Assembly: GCF_009647605.1 (NCBI RefSeq)
Contig: NZ_WJIF01000003.1
Location: 452,928-516,927 of the forward strand
Length of the DNA stretch: 64,000 nucleotides
Origin: Agromyces agglutinans
Lineage (GTDB): Bacteria; Actinomycetota; Actinomycetes; Actinomycetales; Microbacteriaceae
Reading direction: 5' to 3'
Shown: in pieces, positions 1 to 7,909 of the stretch
Numbering within the stretch: the first letter of the stretch is position 1
Layout: every line of letters starts with the position of its first letter
Program-made: the position numbers and the translations under genes
Notes under the pieces: model-generated
The model's database searches: none
What the model saw: only the letters and a program-made list of their open reading frames with translations
What the model was told of the DNA's origin: nothing

Positions 1-5
1 CGGTC

Positions 6-341
6 ATGACATTCACCGGCCACCTGCGCGAACGCCGGTGGGTCCGCGACATCGGCATGGTGCTCGTGGTCGGCGGCGGACTGGCCGGGCTCGCCCTGCT
101 CGGGCTCCTGTCGGGGTCGTGGGACCAGGCGCAGCGCGCCGAAGCCCTCGTCGGCCTCGGCTACGAACAGCCGACGTTCTCGGGCGGCGACGGCATCGTG
201 GGCGGCGCGCCGGGGGTGATCGACTTCCATGCGCAGCGCGACGGCGAGCTCGTCGTGGGCCGGCTCGTGCCGCTCGGCGACGCGCAATGGCAGGTCGTCG
301 AGGGATTCCGGGACTCGCAGCCGAAGGACAGCGGCACGTGA
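6..341 (+). CDS. Small membrane protein, first of a tandem paralogous pair
   Basis: The protein has 111 residues, with one hydrophobic helix at about residues 17-37 followed by a soluble tail. I do not recognise a named family. The tail motif around SWDQAQRAEALVGLGYEQ matches the tail of the next protein (MWDSGARIDALRDAGYES), so the two look like products of a duplication. The stop TGA overlaps the next gene's GTG start (GTGA), implying coupled translation. The ATG at 6 is only five bases inside the window, so a longer N-terminus cannot be excluded. Confidence 0.6.
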   Translation: MTFTGHLRERRWVRDIGMVLVVGGGLAGLALLGLLSGSWDQAQRAEALVGLGYEQPTFSGGDGIVGGAPGVIDFHAQRDGELVVGRLVPLGDAQWQVVEGFRDSQPKDSGT

Positions 342-778
342 CCGCGGTCGCGGGGGTCACCGCCGTCGAGCGCGCCGCCGGCGTCGTCGTCGTCTCGATC
401 GAACCGTGGAACCCGTGGCCGCTCGTCTTCCCGATCGCGCTGCTCGCGCTCGGCGTCGCCGCGTCGATCGCCGGCGCGCGCCGGCGTTCCAAGCCGATGC
501 GCGAAGCCGGCTACGCGGGCGTGCTCGTGGGCGGGCTCCTGCTCGCCGCACTGCCGTTCTCACTCGCCGGCATGTGGGACAGCGGGGCGCGCATCGACGC
601 CCTCCGCGACGCGGGCTACGAGTCGGCGACGTTCAGCGGTGCGCTCGCAGCCGGCGACGAGGCCTTTCCGCCGCTCGCGTTCCAGGCCGTCCACGACGGC
701 GAGCGGGTGCGCGGCACGCTGCACCACCTCGACGGCGATCGCTGGGAGATCCGCGAGGTCGAGTCCTCCGGCGGATGA
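338..778 (+). CDS. Small membrane protein, second of a tandem paralogous pair
   Basis: The protein has 146 residues. The GTG start at 338 is chosen because it overlaps the preceding stop as GTGA; longer upstream frames give only Arg-rich nonsense. There are two hydrophobic helices, at about residues 25-43 and 57-77, then a soluble tail of the form MWDSGARIDALRDAGYESATFSG that resembles the first protein's tail. Function is unknown. The tail ends in a short charged segment (DGDRWEIREVE) similar in spacing to DAQWQVVEG in the first copy, supporting a duplicated extracytoplasmic module. Confidence 0.6.
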   Translation: MTAVAGVTAVERAAGVVVVSIEPWNPWPLVFPIALLALGVAASIAGARRRSKPMREAGYAGVLVGGLLLAALPFSLAGMWDSGARIDALRDAGYESATFSGALAAGDEAFPPLAFQAVHDGERVRGTLHHLDGDRWEIREVESSGG

Positions 779-810
779 CCCTCGCCGGGCATCCGGCGTA
801 GCGTGGTGGC

Positions 811-2958
811 GTGCTGACTCCGCCAGAGACCCCGAAGCGTCCGACGACGAGGGAGCACCACGGCGACGTGGTGGTCGACGACTACGAATGGTTGCGCGAG
901 AAGGAGGATCCCGAGGTCATCGCGCACCTGCACGCCGAGAACGCGTACACGAAGGCCCGCACCGAGCACCTCTCGCTGCTGACCGAGCAGGTGTTCGAGG
1001 AGATCAAGGCGCGAACGAAGGAGACCGACCTCTCGGTCGCCAGCCGCGAGGGCGACTGGTGGTACTTCACGCGCACGGTCGAGGGGCAGCAGTACGGCAT
1101 CCACTGCCGGGTTGCGGCGGCCGGACCCGACGACTGGGATCCGCCCGTGACGGATGCCGGAGCCGGAGCGCTCCCGGGCGAGCAGGTGCTGTTCGACGAG
1201 AACGCCGAGGCCGAGGGCCACGAGTTCTTCGCCCTGGGCAGCTTCGACGTGTCGGCCGACGGGTCGCTGCTGCTGACCGGCGTCGACGTCGAGGGCGATG
1301 AGCGGTACACGCTGCGCATCCGGGCCGTCGACGGCAGCGGCCGTGCGTTCGCGGACGTGATCGAAGGCACGGCCGGCGGCGCGCTGTTCGACCCGAGCGG
1401 CCGGTACGTGTTCTACACGACGGTCGACGAGGCCTGGCGGCCCGACACCGTCTGGCGCCACGAGGTCGGCACCGAGGCATCCGCTGACGTGCAGGTGTTC
1501 ACCGAACCCGACGAACGGTTCTGGCTGGGCGTCGGGTTGACGCGCAGCCGCCGGTTCCTCATGATCGAGGCCGGTTCGAACGTCACCAGCGAGACGTGGC
1601 TGCTGGATGCCTCGGACCCGACCGGCGCGTTCGAGGTCGTGTGGCCGCGCAAGGAGGGCGTCGAGTACGACGTCGAGCACGTCGTGGCCGGCGGCAGGGA
1701 TCGCCTGCTCATCGTGCACAACGACGACGCCGTGAACTTCGAGCTGGTCAGCGTCGCAGCATCCGACCCGCGGGGCAAGCGGCGCGTGCTGCTGCCGCAC
1801 GACGAGGCGGTGCGGCTCGAGGGCGTCGACGCGTTCCGCGACTTCGTCGCCGTGGAGTACCGCCGCGAGGGCCTGCCGCGCGTCGCGATCGCGAAGGTGC
1901 CGCCGCAGGGCCTGCCGGCCGACGCGACACCCGACGACACGCTGCACGAACTCGGGTTCGACGAGGCGCTGTTCGCGGTCGGCGTCGGCGGCAATCCCGC
2001 GTGGGAGCAGCCCGTGCTTCGTGTCGGGTACACGAGCTTCGTCACGCCGACGACGGTCATCGACGTCGTGGTCGCGACCGGCGAGCGGATCGTGCGCAAG
2101 CAGCAGCCCGTGCTCGGCGACTACGACCCCGCGCGCTACGCACAGCGCCGCGAGTGGGCGATCGCCGACGACGGCACACGCGTGCCCATCTCGCTCGTCT
2201 ACCGCGAGGACCTCGTCGAGCGGGGAACGCCCGCGCCGACCCTGCTCTACGGCTACGGGTCGTACGAGCACTCCATCGACCCTGGCTTCTCGATCGCGCG
2301 CCTGTCGCTGCTCGACCGCGGCATGGTGTTCGCGGTGGCGCACGTGCGCGGCGGCGGCGAGATGGGCCGGCTCTGGTACGAGCACGGCAAGCAGCTGCAC
2401 AAGCGCAACACGTTCACCGACTTCGTCGCGGCGGCGCGCCACCTCATCGATACGGATGTCACGGCCCCCGACCGGCTCGTCGCGCAGGGCGGCAGCGCGG
2501 GAGGCCTGTTGATGGGCGCCGTGGCCAACCTCGCGCCGCGCCACTTCAGCGGCATCCTCGCGGAGGTGCCGTTCGTCGACCCGCTGACCTCGATCCTCGA
2601 CCCGTCGCTTCCGCTGACCGTCATCGAGTGGGACGAGTGGGGCAACCCGCTCGAGGACCCGGAGGTGTACGCGTACATGAAGGCGTACTCGCCGTACGAG
2701 AACGTGCACGACGGCGCGCACGGGTCGCACTACCCGCCGATCCTCGCGGTGACCTCGCTGAACGACACCCGTGTGCTGTACGTCGAGCCCGCGAAGTGGG
2801 TCGCGAAGCTGCGCGAGGCCGGCGCCGACGCCCTGCTGCGGATCGAGATGGCCGCGGGGCACGGCGGGGTCTCGGGGCGGTACTCGGCGTGGCGCGAGCG
2901 GGCGTTCGCGTACGCGTGGGTGATCGACCGGGCGAAGGCGCACCCGTCGGGCGAGTAG
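811..2958 (+). CDS. ptrB: S9 family prolyl oligopeptidase, oligopeptidase B type
   Basis: This 715-residue cytosolic serine peptidase should cut short peptides after basic residues. The N-terminal two thirds form the beta-propeller typical of S9A enzymes. The C-terminal alpha/beta-hydrolase part has GGSAGG with nucleophile Ser562, Asp652 in LNDTRV and His684 in AAGHGG. Spacing and length match bacterial oligopeptidase B (about 690-720 residues). No signal peptide is seen. It starts with GTG at 811, 32 bases after the preceding gene. Prolyl oligopeptidase is the close alternative; the ENAYTKARTEHL and RGGGEMG segments favour oligopeptidase B. Confidence 0.92.
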   Translation: MLTPPETPKRPTTREHHGDVVVDDYEWLREKEDPEVIAHLHAENAYTKARTEHLSLLTEQVFEEIKARTKETDLSVASREGDWWYFTRTVEGQQYGIHCRVAAAGPDDWDPPVTDAGAGALPGEQVLFDENAEAEGHEFFALGSFDVSADGSLLLTGVDVEGDERYTLRIRAVDGSGRAFADVIEGTAGGALFDPSGRYVFYTTVDEAWRPDTVWRHEVGTEASADVQVFTEPDERFWLGVGLTRSRRFLMIEAGSNVTSETWLLDASDPTGAFEVVWPRKEGVEYDVEHVVAGGRDRLLIVHNDDAVNFELVSVAASDPRGKRRVLLPHDEAVRLEGVDAFRDFVAVEYRREGLPRVAIAKVPPQGLPADATPDDTLHELGFDEALFAVGVGGNPAWEQPVLRVGYTSFVTPTTVIDVVVATGERIVRKQQPVLGDYDPARYAQRREWAIADDGTRVPISLVYREDLVERGTPAPTLLYGYGSYEHSIDPGFSIARLSLLDRGMVFAVAHVRGGGEMGRLWYEHGKQLHKRNTFTDFVAAARHLIDTDVTAPDRLVAQGGSAGGLLMGAVANLAPRHFSGILAEVPFVDPLTSILDPSLPLTVIEWDEWGNPLEDPEVYAYMKAYSPYENVHDGAHGSHYPPILAVTSLNDTRVLYVEPAKWVAKLREAGADALLRIEMAAGHGGVSGRYSAWRERAFAYAWVIDRAKAHPSGE

Positions 2959-3007
2959 GGGTCGGCCGTGGGCGGCGCCGTTCGCCCGTGGCGAGCAGGG
3001 GTGCCCG

Positions 3008-4351
3008 ATGTCGCCGGCGACTGCGAGACTGCCTCGCATGTCGATCCTCTCCGCGCTGAGTGAACGCGTCCCGGGTCGGGCCTTCGGCCCCGGCTCGCCC
3101 GAGTACGACGCCGGTCGTACCGTCTTCGCCGGTGTCGGCGAACCCGAGGCCGTCGTGCGGCCCACCACCGCCGACGAGCTCGCCCTGGCGGTGCGCACGG
3201 CCGTCGCGCAGGGGCGCCCGATCGCGGTCCGCAGCGGCGGGCACGGCAGCATGCCCGCCACCGAGGGCCTGGTCGTCGACCTCGCCGAGTTCGACTCGGT
3301 GACGGTCGGCGAGGGCGGCCTCGTCTCGATCGGCGCCGGTGCGCGCTGGGGCGACGTCGCGGCGGCGCTCGCGCCGCACGGCCTCGGCATCTCGTCGGGC
3401 GACACGCTCGACGTCGGCGTGGGGGGCCTGGCCGTCGGCGGCGGCATCGGCTGGCTCGTGCGCACGCACGGGCTCACGGTCGACCTCATCCGCGAGGTCG
3501 AGGTGGTGACCGCTGCGGGGGCCGTCGTGTCGGCGAACGCCGAGACGCATCCCGACCTGTTCTGGGGCATCCGCGGCGGCGGCGGCAACTTCGGCATCGT
3601 CACGCGGTTCCTGGTCCAGGCCGCGCCGGTCGAGGGCCTCGTCGGCGGCCACGTGCAGTTCGACCGATCCGATGTCGGGGCCGTGCTGCGCGCGTGGCGC
3701 GACGTCACCCTCGCCTCGCCCGACGAGCTGAACTCGACCCTCATGGTGATGCCGCCCTTCGGGCCCGAGATGCCCGGCGGTCCGCAGCTCGGGGTGGCGC
3801 TCCTCGGCACCGAGCAGGAGCTGCGCGACCTGCTCGCCCCGATCCTCGCGCTCCCGTCGGTCACCGAGGTCTCGCTCGGCCCGATCGCCTACGGCGACCT
3901 CCTCGAGGCCGCCCCGCCCGGCAAGCCGCCGTTCCGGTTCGTCGGCGGCAACGGCTTCGCGCCCGAACTCTCCGACGAGCTGCTCGCCGCGGTCGAGCGC
4001 GTGCTCGACGGGCCGATCCCCACCATGGTGCTGCTGCGTGCGCTCGGCGGCGCCTACGCGCGGGTGGCGCCCGATGCGACGCCCATCGCCCATCGCGACG
4101 CCCAGGCGCTCGTCATGGTCAATGGCGTGCTTCCCGCCGAAGCCACCGACGACGAGGCCGAGCACGCCCTGCTCGACCTCACGGCCCCGCTCGACCACAC
4201 GGTCGGCCGGTACGCCAACTTCACGCAGGAGTTCGGCGACGACGTCACCGCGATGATCTACCCGCCGGCGACGCTCGAGCGGCTGCGCCGGGTGAAGCGC
4301 CAGTTCGACCCGGGTGACGTGTTCCGGGCGGCGCACCACATCGCGCCGTAG
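3008..4351 (+). CDS. FAD-binding oxidoreductase, berberine-bridge-enzyme (BBE) type
   Basis: The 447-residue protein has an N-terminal PCMH-type FAD domain (about residues 45-215) and a C-terminal BBE segment ending in RVKRQFDPGDVFRAAHHI. His79 in RSGGHG is the usual 8-alpha-histidyl FAD attachment residue. The Cys that makes the second covalent FAD bond in many members (CPTVGVGG) is replaced here (TLDVGVGG), so a single covalent link is predicted. The start at 3008 has AGGGG six bases upstream; ATG 3038 is an alternative that removes ten residues. The substrate, a sugar or secondary metabolite, cannot be told from sequence. Confidence 0.85.
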   Translation: MSPATARLPRMSILSALSERVPGRAFGPGSPEYDAGRTVFAGVGEPEAVVRPTTADELALAVRTAVAQGRPIAVRSGGHGSMPATEGLVVDLAEFDSVTVGEGGLVSIGAGARWGDVAAALAPHGLGISSGDTLDVGVGGLAVGGGIGWLVRTHGLTVDLIREVEVVTAAGAVVSANAETHPDLFWGIRGGGGNFGIVTRFLVQAAPVEGLVGGHVQFDRSDVGAVLRAWRDVTLASPDELNSTLMVMPPFGPEMPGGPQLGVALLGTEQELRDLLAPILALPSVTEVSLGPIAYGDLLEAAPPGKPPFRFVGGNGFAPELSDELLAAVERVLDGPIPTMVLLRALGGAYARVAPDATPIAHRDAQALVMVNGVLPAEATDDEAEHALLDLTAPLDHTVGRYANFTQEFGDDVTAMIYPPATLERLRRVKRQFDPGDVFRAAHHIAP

Positions 4352-4372
4352 CGGCGTCGGCGCGCGGGCCCA

Positions 4373-4876
4373 TCAGGCCAGTTCGAGCAGGAGGGTGTCG
4401 GAGCCGCCGTTGCGTCCGACCGCGACGAAGCCCGCGCGCTCGTAGAGTCGCTGGGCGTGGTTGCCGTCCTCGACGCTCAGGCTGATCGCGCGGATGCCTC
4501 GGCGTTCGGCCTCGGCGACGACGGCGTCGACCAGGCGGGCGCCCACGCCCCTGCCGCGGGCTTCGGCTATCACGTTGATGCTGAACTCGGGCACGTCGTC
4601 GGCGACGTAGCCGTATCCGGGATCGTCGGCGGGGAGGAAGATCACCCAGGCGACGCCGAGCGGCCGGCAGTCGTCGGCATCGTCGGCCTCGACGTCGGCG
4701 ACCTCGTCGACGAATCCGAAGTCGCGGCGGGCATCGAAGCGGGTCGCGTAGTGCGCGAGCTCGGGCGTCGCATCGAACTCGGCCTCCGAGATGCGCTCGC
4801 CGCTCCAGTTCAGGTTGCCGAGCGTCGCCTCGCGGAGCAGGGCGCGATCGCGGTCGTCGACCGGGCGGAGGGGCAT
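4373..4876 (-). CDS. GNAT family N-acetyltransferase
   Basis: This 167-residue acetyltransferase has the acetyl-CoA pyrophosphate loop ARGRGVGARL at about residues 105-115, and the C-terminal motif NHAQRLYERAGF that is usual in small-molecule or protein N-acetyltransferases. The acceptor is unknown. I chose ATG at 4876 (MPLRPVDDRDR), where family similarity begins; the open frame reaches 4987 but the added 37 residues look non-coding and would run into the iolC promoter. It is transcribed away from the inositol operon. Confidence 0.82.
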   Translation of the reverse strand: MPLRPVDDRDRALLREATLGNLNWSGERISEAEFDATPELAHYATRFDARRDFGFVDEVADVEADDADDCRPLGVAWVIFLPADDPGYGYVADDVPEFSINVIAEARGRGVGARLVDAVVAEAERRGIRAISLSVEDGNHAQRLYERAGFVAVGRNGGSDTLLLELA

Positions 4877-4956
4877 CCGTCGATCGTAGCCGCGCCCCGC
4901 ACGGGCGGCGCTGCACGGCCACGCGGACGCCTCGCGCTTCGCAGTGGTTGCTAGTT

Positions 4957-4970
4957 TGTTAGGACATTCT
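4957..4970 (+). promoter_or_regulatory. Putative GntR operator in the iolC promoter
   Basis: The site reads TGTTAGGACATTCT. Near-copies lie upstream of the gntR gene (TGTCAGATCATTCG, minus strand) and of the IolE-like gene (TGTCAGAACCTAGT, minus strand), giving TGTYAGRWC. It lies just before a TAGACT -10 box, a position suited to repression. The assignment to the local GntR is inferred from co-occurrence. Confidence 0.6.
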
Positions 4971-4973
4971 GTG

Positions 4974-4979
4974 TAGACT
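4974..4979 (+). promoter_or_regulatory. Probable -10 element of the iol operon
   Basis: TAGACT stands 44 bases before the iolC start in an AT-richer stretch, directly after the putative operator. A clear -35 box at normal spacing is not visible; TTGCTA at 4948 is 20 bases upstream. Confidence 0.4.
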
Positions 4980-5023
4980 GGCCTCACCGTCCGCGGCGAA
5001 GCGAGGGAGTTGCACGGCGACGT

Positions 5024-6010
5024 ATGACCACATCAGCAGCGACCCATGACCTCATCACGATCGGGCGGATCGGCATCGACCTCTACCCGAGCGAGATCGA
5101 ACGCCACCTCGACGAGGTCGAGACCTTCACCCGATCGCTCGGCGGCAGCGCCGCGAACGTGGCCGTCGCGGCCGCCCGACACGGACGACGCAGCGCCATC
5201 GTGAGCAAGACCGGCGACGACGCGTTCGGCCGCTACCTCCGGCGCGAGCTCGGTCGCCTCGGGGTCGACGCCGACCACCTCGGCGTCTCGCCCGACCTGC
5301 AGACCCCGATCACGTTCTGCGAGATCTTCCCGCCCGACGACTTCCCGCTCACGTTCTACCGGCGACCCCTCGCGCCCGACCTCGACCTGCGCGCCGGCGA
5401 CCTCCCGCTCGAGGCCATCCGCGACGCGGCCATGTACTGGTCGACCGTCACGGGCCTCAGCGAGCAGCCGAGTCGCGACGCCCACCACGCGGCCTGGCAG
5501 GCGCGGGGCCGCCGACCCCTCACCGTGCTCGACCTGGACTACCGCCCCATGTTCTGGGAGTCGCCCGAGACGGCCCGACGCGAGGTGCGGCGCGCCCTCG
5601 AGCACGTCACGGTCGCGGTCGGCAACCTCGACGAGGTGGAGGTCGCCGTCGGCGAGCGCGACCCGCACCGCGCGGCCGACGCGCTGCTCGACCTCGGACT
5701 CGACCTCGCGATCGTCAAGCGCGGACCTGCCGGGGTGGTCGCGAAGACCGCGACCGAGACCGTCGAATCCCCGGCGATCCCCGTCGAGGTCGTGAACGGC
5801 CTCGGCGCGGGCGACGGCTTCGGCGGCGCGCTCGCGCACGGCCTCATCGCCGGCTGGCCGCTCGAGCGCGTCATCCGGTTCGCGAACGCCGCCGGGGCGA
5901 TCGTCGCCACCCGCCGCGAGTGCTCCACCGCGATGCCCAACACGCGCGAGGTCGAAGCGCTCGTCGCCGACCTCCCCCGAGTCGAGGGAGCCGTCGATGG
6001 CCGGCCATGA
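5024..6010 (+). CDS. iolC: 5-dehydro-2-deoxygluconokinase
   Basis: This PfkB-family kinase of 328 residues phosphorylates 2-deoxy-5-keto-gluconate in myo-inositol catabolism. The N-terminal signature GGSAANVAVAAAR is present, and the C-terminal NGLGAGDGFGGAL places the catalytic base at Asp264. The segment FYRRPLAPD is characteristic of IolC. It is the first gene of the iolC-aldolase-iolB-iolD operon and overlaps the next gene by 14 bases. GAGGGAG lies upstream of the ATG at a rather long spacing. The promoter holds the putative GntR site. Confidence 0.93.
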   Translation: MTTSAATHDLITIGRIGIDLYPSEIERHLDEVETFTRSLGGSAANVAVAAARHGRRSAIVSKTGDDAFGRYLRRELGRLGVDADHLGVSPDLQTPITFCEIFPPDDFPLTFYRRPLAPDLDLRAGDLPLEAIRDAAMYWSTVTGLSEQPSRDAHHAAWQARGRRPLTVLDLDYRPMFWESPETARREVRRALEHVTVAVGNLDEVEVAVGERDPHRAADALLDLGLDLAIVKRGPAGVVAKTATETVESPAIPVEVVNGLGAGDGFGGALAHGLIAGWPLERVIRFANAAGAIVATRRECSTAMPNTREVEALVADLPRVEGAVDGRP

Positions 6011-6902
6011 GCTCCGCCACGTGACCCCCGAGCGCTTCGCCGAGGTCCGGCACGTGCGCGCGACCGATCCGACGGCGATCGCCCGCGCGCACGCGGCGCG
6101 CAGCAAGCGGCCGCTGCTCGGCGAGAACGGACGGCTCTTCATCCTCGCGGCCGATCACCCGGCCCGCGGTGCCCTCGGCGTCGGCGACGAGCCGATGGCG
6201 ATGGCCGACCGCTACCTGCTGCTCGACCGGCTCGCCCTCGCGCTCAGCCGGCCCGGCGTCGACGGCGTGCTCGCCACGCCCGACATCATCGACGACCTCG
6301 CCCTGCTCGGCGCGCTCGACGACAAGGTCGTCGTCGGCTCCATGAACCGTGGCGGCCTGCGCGGCGCCTCGTTCGAGATGGACGACCGCTACACGGGCTA
6401 CGACATCCCCGGCATCGTGCGCGACGGGCTCGACTTCGCCAAGTGCCTGCTGCGCATCAACCTCGACGACGCGGGCACCAGCCGCACGCTCGAGGCCACG
6501 GCGCGCGCCGTGACCGCCGCGGCCGAAGCCGGCGTGCCGATCATGCTCGAGCCCTTCATGAGCCTGCGGCGCGACGGCGCGATCGTCAACGACCTGAGTG
6601 CCGAGGCCGTCATCACCTCGGTCGCGATCGCCGCCGGCCTCGGCACCTGCTCGGCCTACACGTGGATGAAGCTGCCCGTGGTCGACGACATGGAGCGGGT
6701 CATGTCCGCGACGACGCTGCCGACGCTGCTGCTCGGCGGCGAGCGCGCCGACGACCCCGAGGCGACCTACGCCAGCTGGCAGCGTTCGCTCGACCTGCCG
6801 GGCGTCCGCGGACTGGTGGTCGGGCGTGCGCTCGTCTACCCTCCCGACGGCGACGTCGAACGCGCCGTCGACACCGCCGCGGCACTCGTGCACGCGCGAT
6901 GA
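5997..6902 (+). CDS. Cgl0159-family (beta/alpha)8 aldolase, probable DKGP aldolase
   Basis: The 301-residue protein matches the class I aldolase-like family known from the Corynebacterium iol cluster (Cgl0159 type), often labelled deoxyribose-phosphate aldolase. Key segments are FILAADHPARGALGVG near the N-terminus, AKCLLRINLDD, and YTWMKLPVV carrying a candidate Schiff-base lysine. From its place between iolC and iolB I infer cleavage of 2-deoxy-5-keto-gluconate 6-phosphate to dihydroxyacetone phosphate and malonate semialdehyde, replacing an IolJ-type aldolase. It overlaps iolC by 14 bases and iolB by an ATGA at one possible iolB start. Confidence 0.85.
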   Translation: MAGHELRHVTPERFAEVRHVRATDPTAIARAHAARSKRPLLGENGRLFILAADHPARGALGVGDEPMAMADRYLLLDRLALALSRPGVDGVLATPDIIDDLALLGALDDKVVVGSMNRGGLRGASFEMDDRYTGYDIPGIVRDGLDFAKCLLRINLDDAGTSRTLEATARAVTAAAEAGVPIMLEPFMSLRRDGAIVNDLSAEAVITSVAIAAGLGTCSAYTWMKLPVVDDMERVMSATTLPTLLLGGERADDPEATYASWQRSLDLPGVRGLVVGRALVYPPDGDVERAVDTAAALVHAR

Positions 6903-6967
6903 CGACCACCGAGGCATCCGCCCCGATCCATCCGAGATCCGATTCATCCGACCCGAGAGGAGTCACC

Positions 6968-7909
6968 GTGACCGACGACGGGAGCCGCCGCTGGTTCCGC
7001 CCCGACGGCACGCTCGCCGACGGCGAGTGGCGCACGGTCGTGGATACGCGCATCGAGGGATGGGCGTACACGGGGCTCCGGGTCGGCGATCTCGGCGAGG
7101 ACACGGCGGGCCCGCCCGCGCTGCATCTCGAATCCGCCGACGTCGAGCGGCTGGTCGTGCCCCTGCACGGGACGTTCCGCATCGAGGTCGACGGCGCCGA
7201 CGGACCCGCCGACGTGCGGCTCGACGGCCGCCCCTCGTTCTTCGACGGCCCGACCGACACCTGCTACCTGCCGCCGCGCTCCTCGGCCCGGATCACCGGC
7301 ACGGGGCGCGTGGCGGTCGCCGAGGCATCCGCGACGACACGACGAGCCGTGCGCCACCTGCCCGCAGCGGCGGCACCGGTCGAGCTGCGCGGTCGCGGGC
7401 AGTCGAGCCGCCAGGTGCACGACCTCGGCACGCCGGCCGTGCTCGAGGCCGACCGCCTCATCGTGTGCGAGGTGCTCACGCCGGCCGGCAACTGGTCGTC
7501 GTACCCGCCGCACAAGCACGACGAACACCTCCCGGGGGCCGAGTCGCGGCTCGAGGAGATCTACTATTTCGAGGTCCGACCGGTCGACGGCGGCGAGCGA
7601 GCCGACGCGTACGCGCTGTTCAGCGCCTCGTCGTCGCCGGCGACGACGATCGAACTCGACGAACGCGTGCGCTCGGGCGACGTGGTGCTCGTGCCCGGCG
7701 GGTTCCACGGGCCCGCGGCCGCCGCGCCCGGGTACGACCTCTACTACCTCAACGTGATGGCCGGGCCCGGCGACCGGGTCTGGGAGATCACCGACCACCC
7801 CGACCACGCGTGGGTGCGCCAGACGTGGGCCGAGGAGCCGGCCGACCCGCGGCTGCCCTTCGGCGCCGTGCGCCACGCGACGGATGACCAGGACGGAGCA
7901 CTCGGATGA
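6968..7909 (+). CDS. iolB: 5-deoxy-glucuronate isomerase
   Basis: This 313-residue bicupin isomerises 5-deoxy-glucuronate to 2-deoxy-5-keto-gluconate. The PPHKHDEH motif with the downstream LEEIYYF supplies the metal-binding His/Glu set of the KduI/IolB family. Two starts are possible: ATG 6899, overlapping the previous stop as ATGA, and GTG 6968 preceded by a strong GAGAGGAG. I prefer 6968 because family similarity starts at RRWFRPDGTL and the intervening 23 residues look unconserved. The stop overlaps the iolD start as ATGA. Confidence 0.9.
   Translation: MTDDGSRRWFRPDGTLADGEWRTVVDTRIEGWAYTGLRVGDLGEDTAGPPALHLESADVERLVVPLHGTFRIEVDGADGPADVRLDGRPSFFDGPTDTCYLPPRSSARITGTGRVAVAEASATTRRAVRHLPAAAAPVELRGRGQSSRQVHDLGTPAVLEADRLIVCEVLTPAGNWSSYPPHKHDEHLPGAESRLEEIYYFEVRPVDGGERADAYALFSASSSPATTIELDERVRSGDVVLVPGGFHGPAAAAPGYDLYYLNVMAGPGDRVWEITDHPDHAWVRQTWAEEPADPRLPFGAVRHATDDQDGALG

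Noticed and set aside
616..3864. 1082-codon minus-strand open frame
   Set aside because: Antisense to the S9 peptidase and flavin oxidase genes, whose active-site motifs are intact; composition is that of a GC-driven shadow.
4877..4987. N-terminal extension of the GNAT gene
   Set aside because: The added 37 residues show no family similarity and would cover the iolC promoter and operator.
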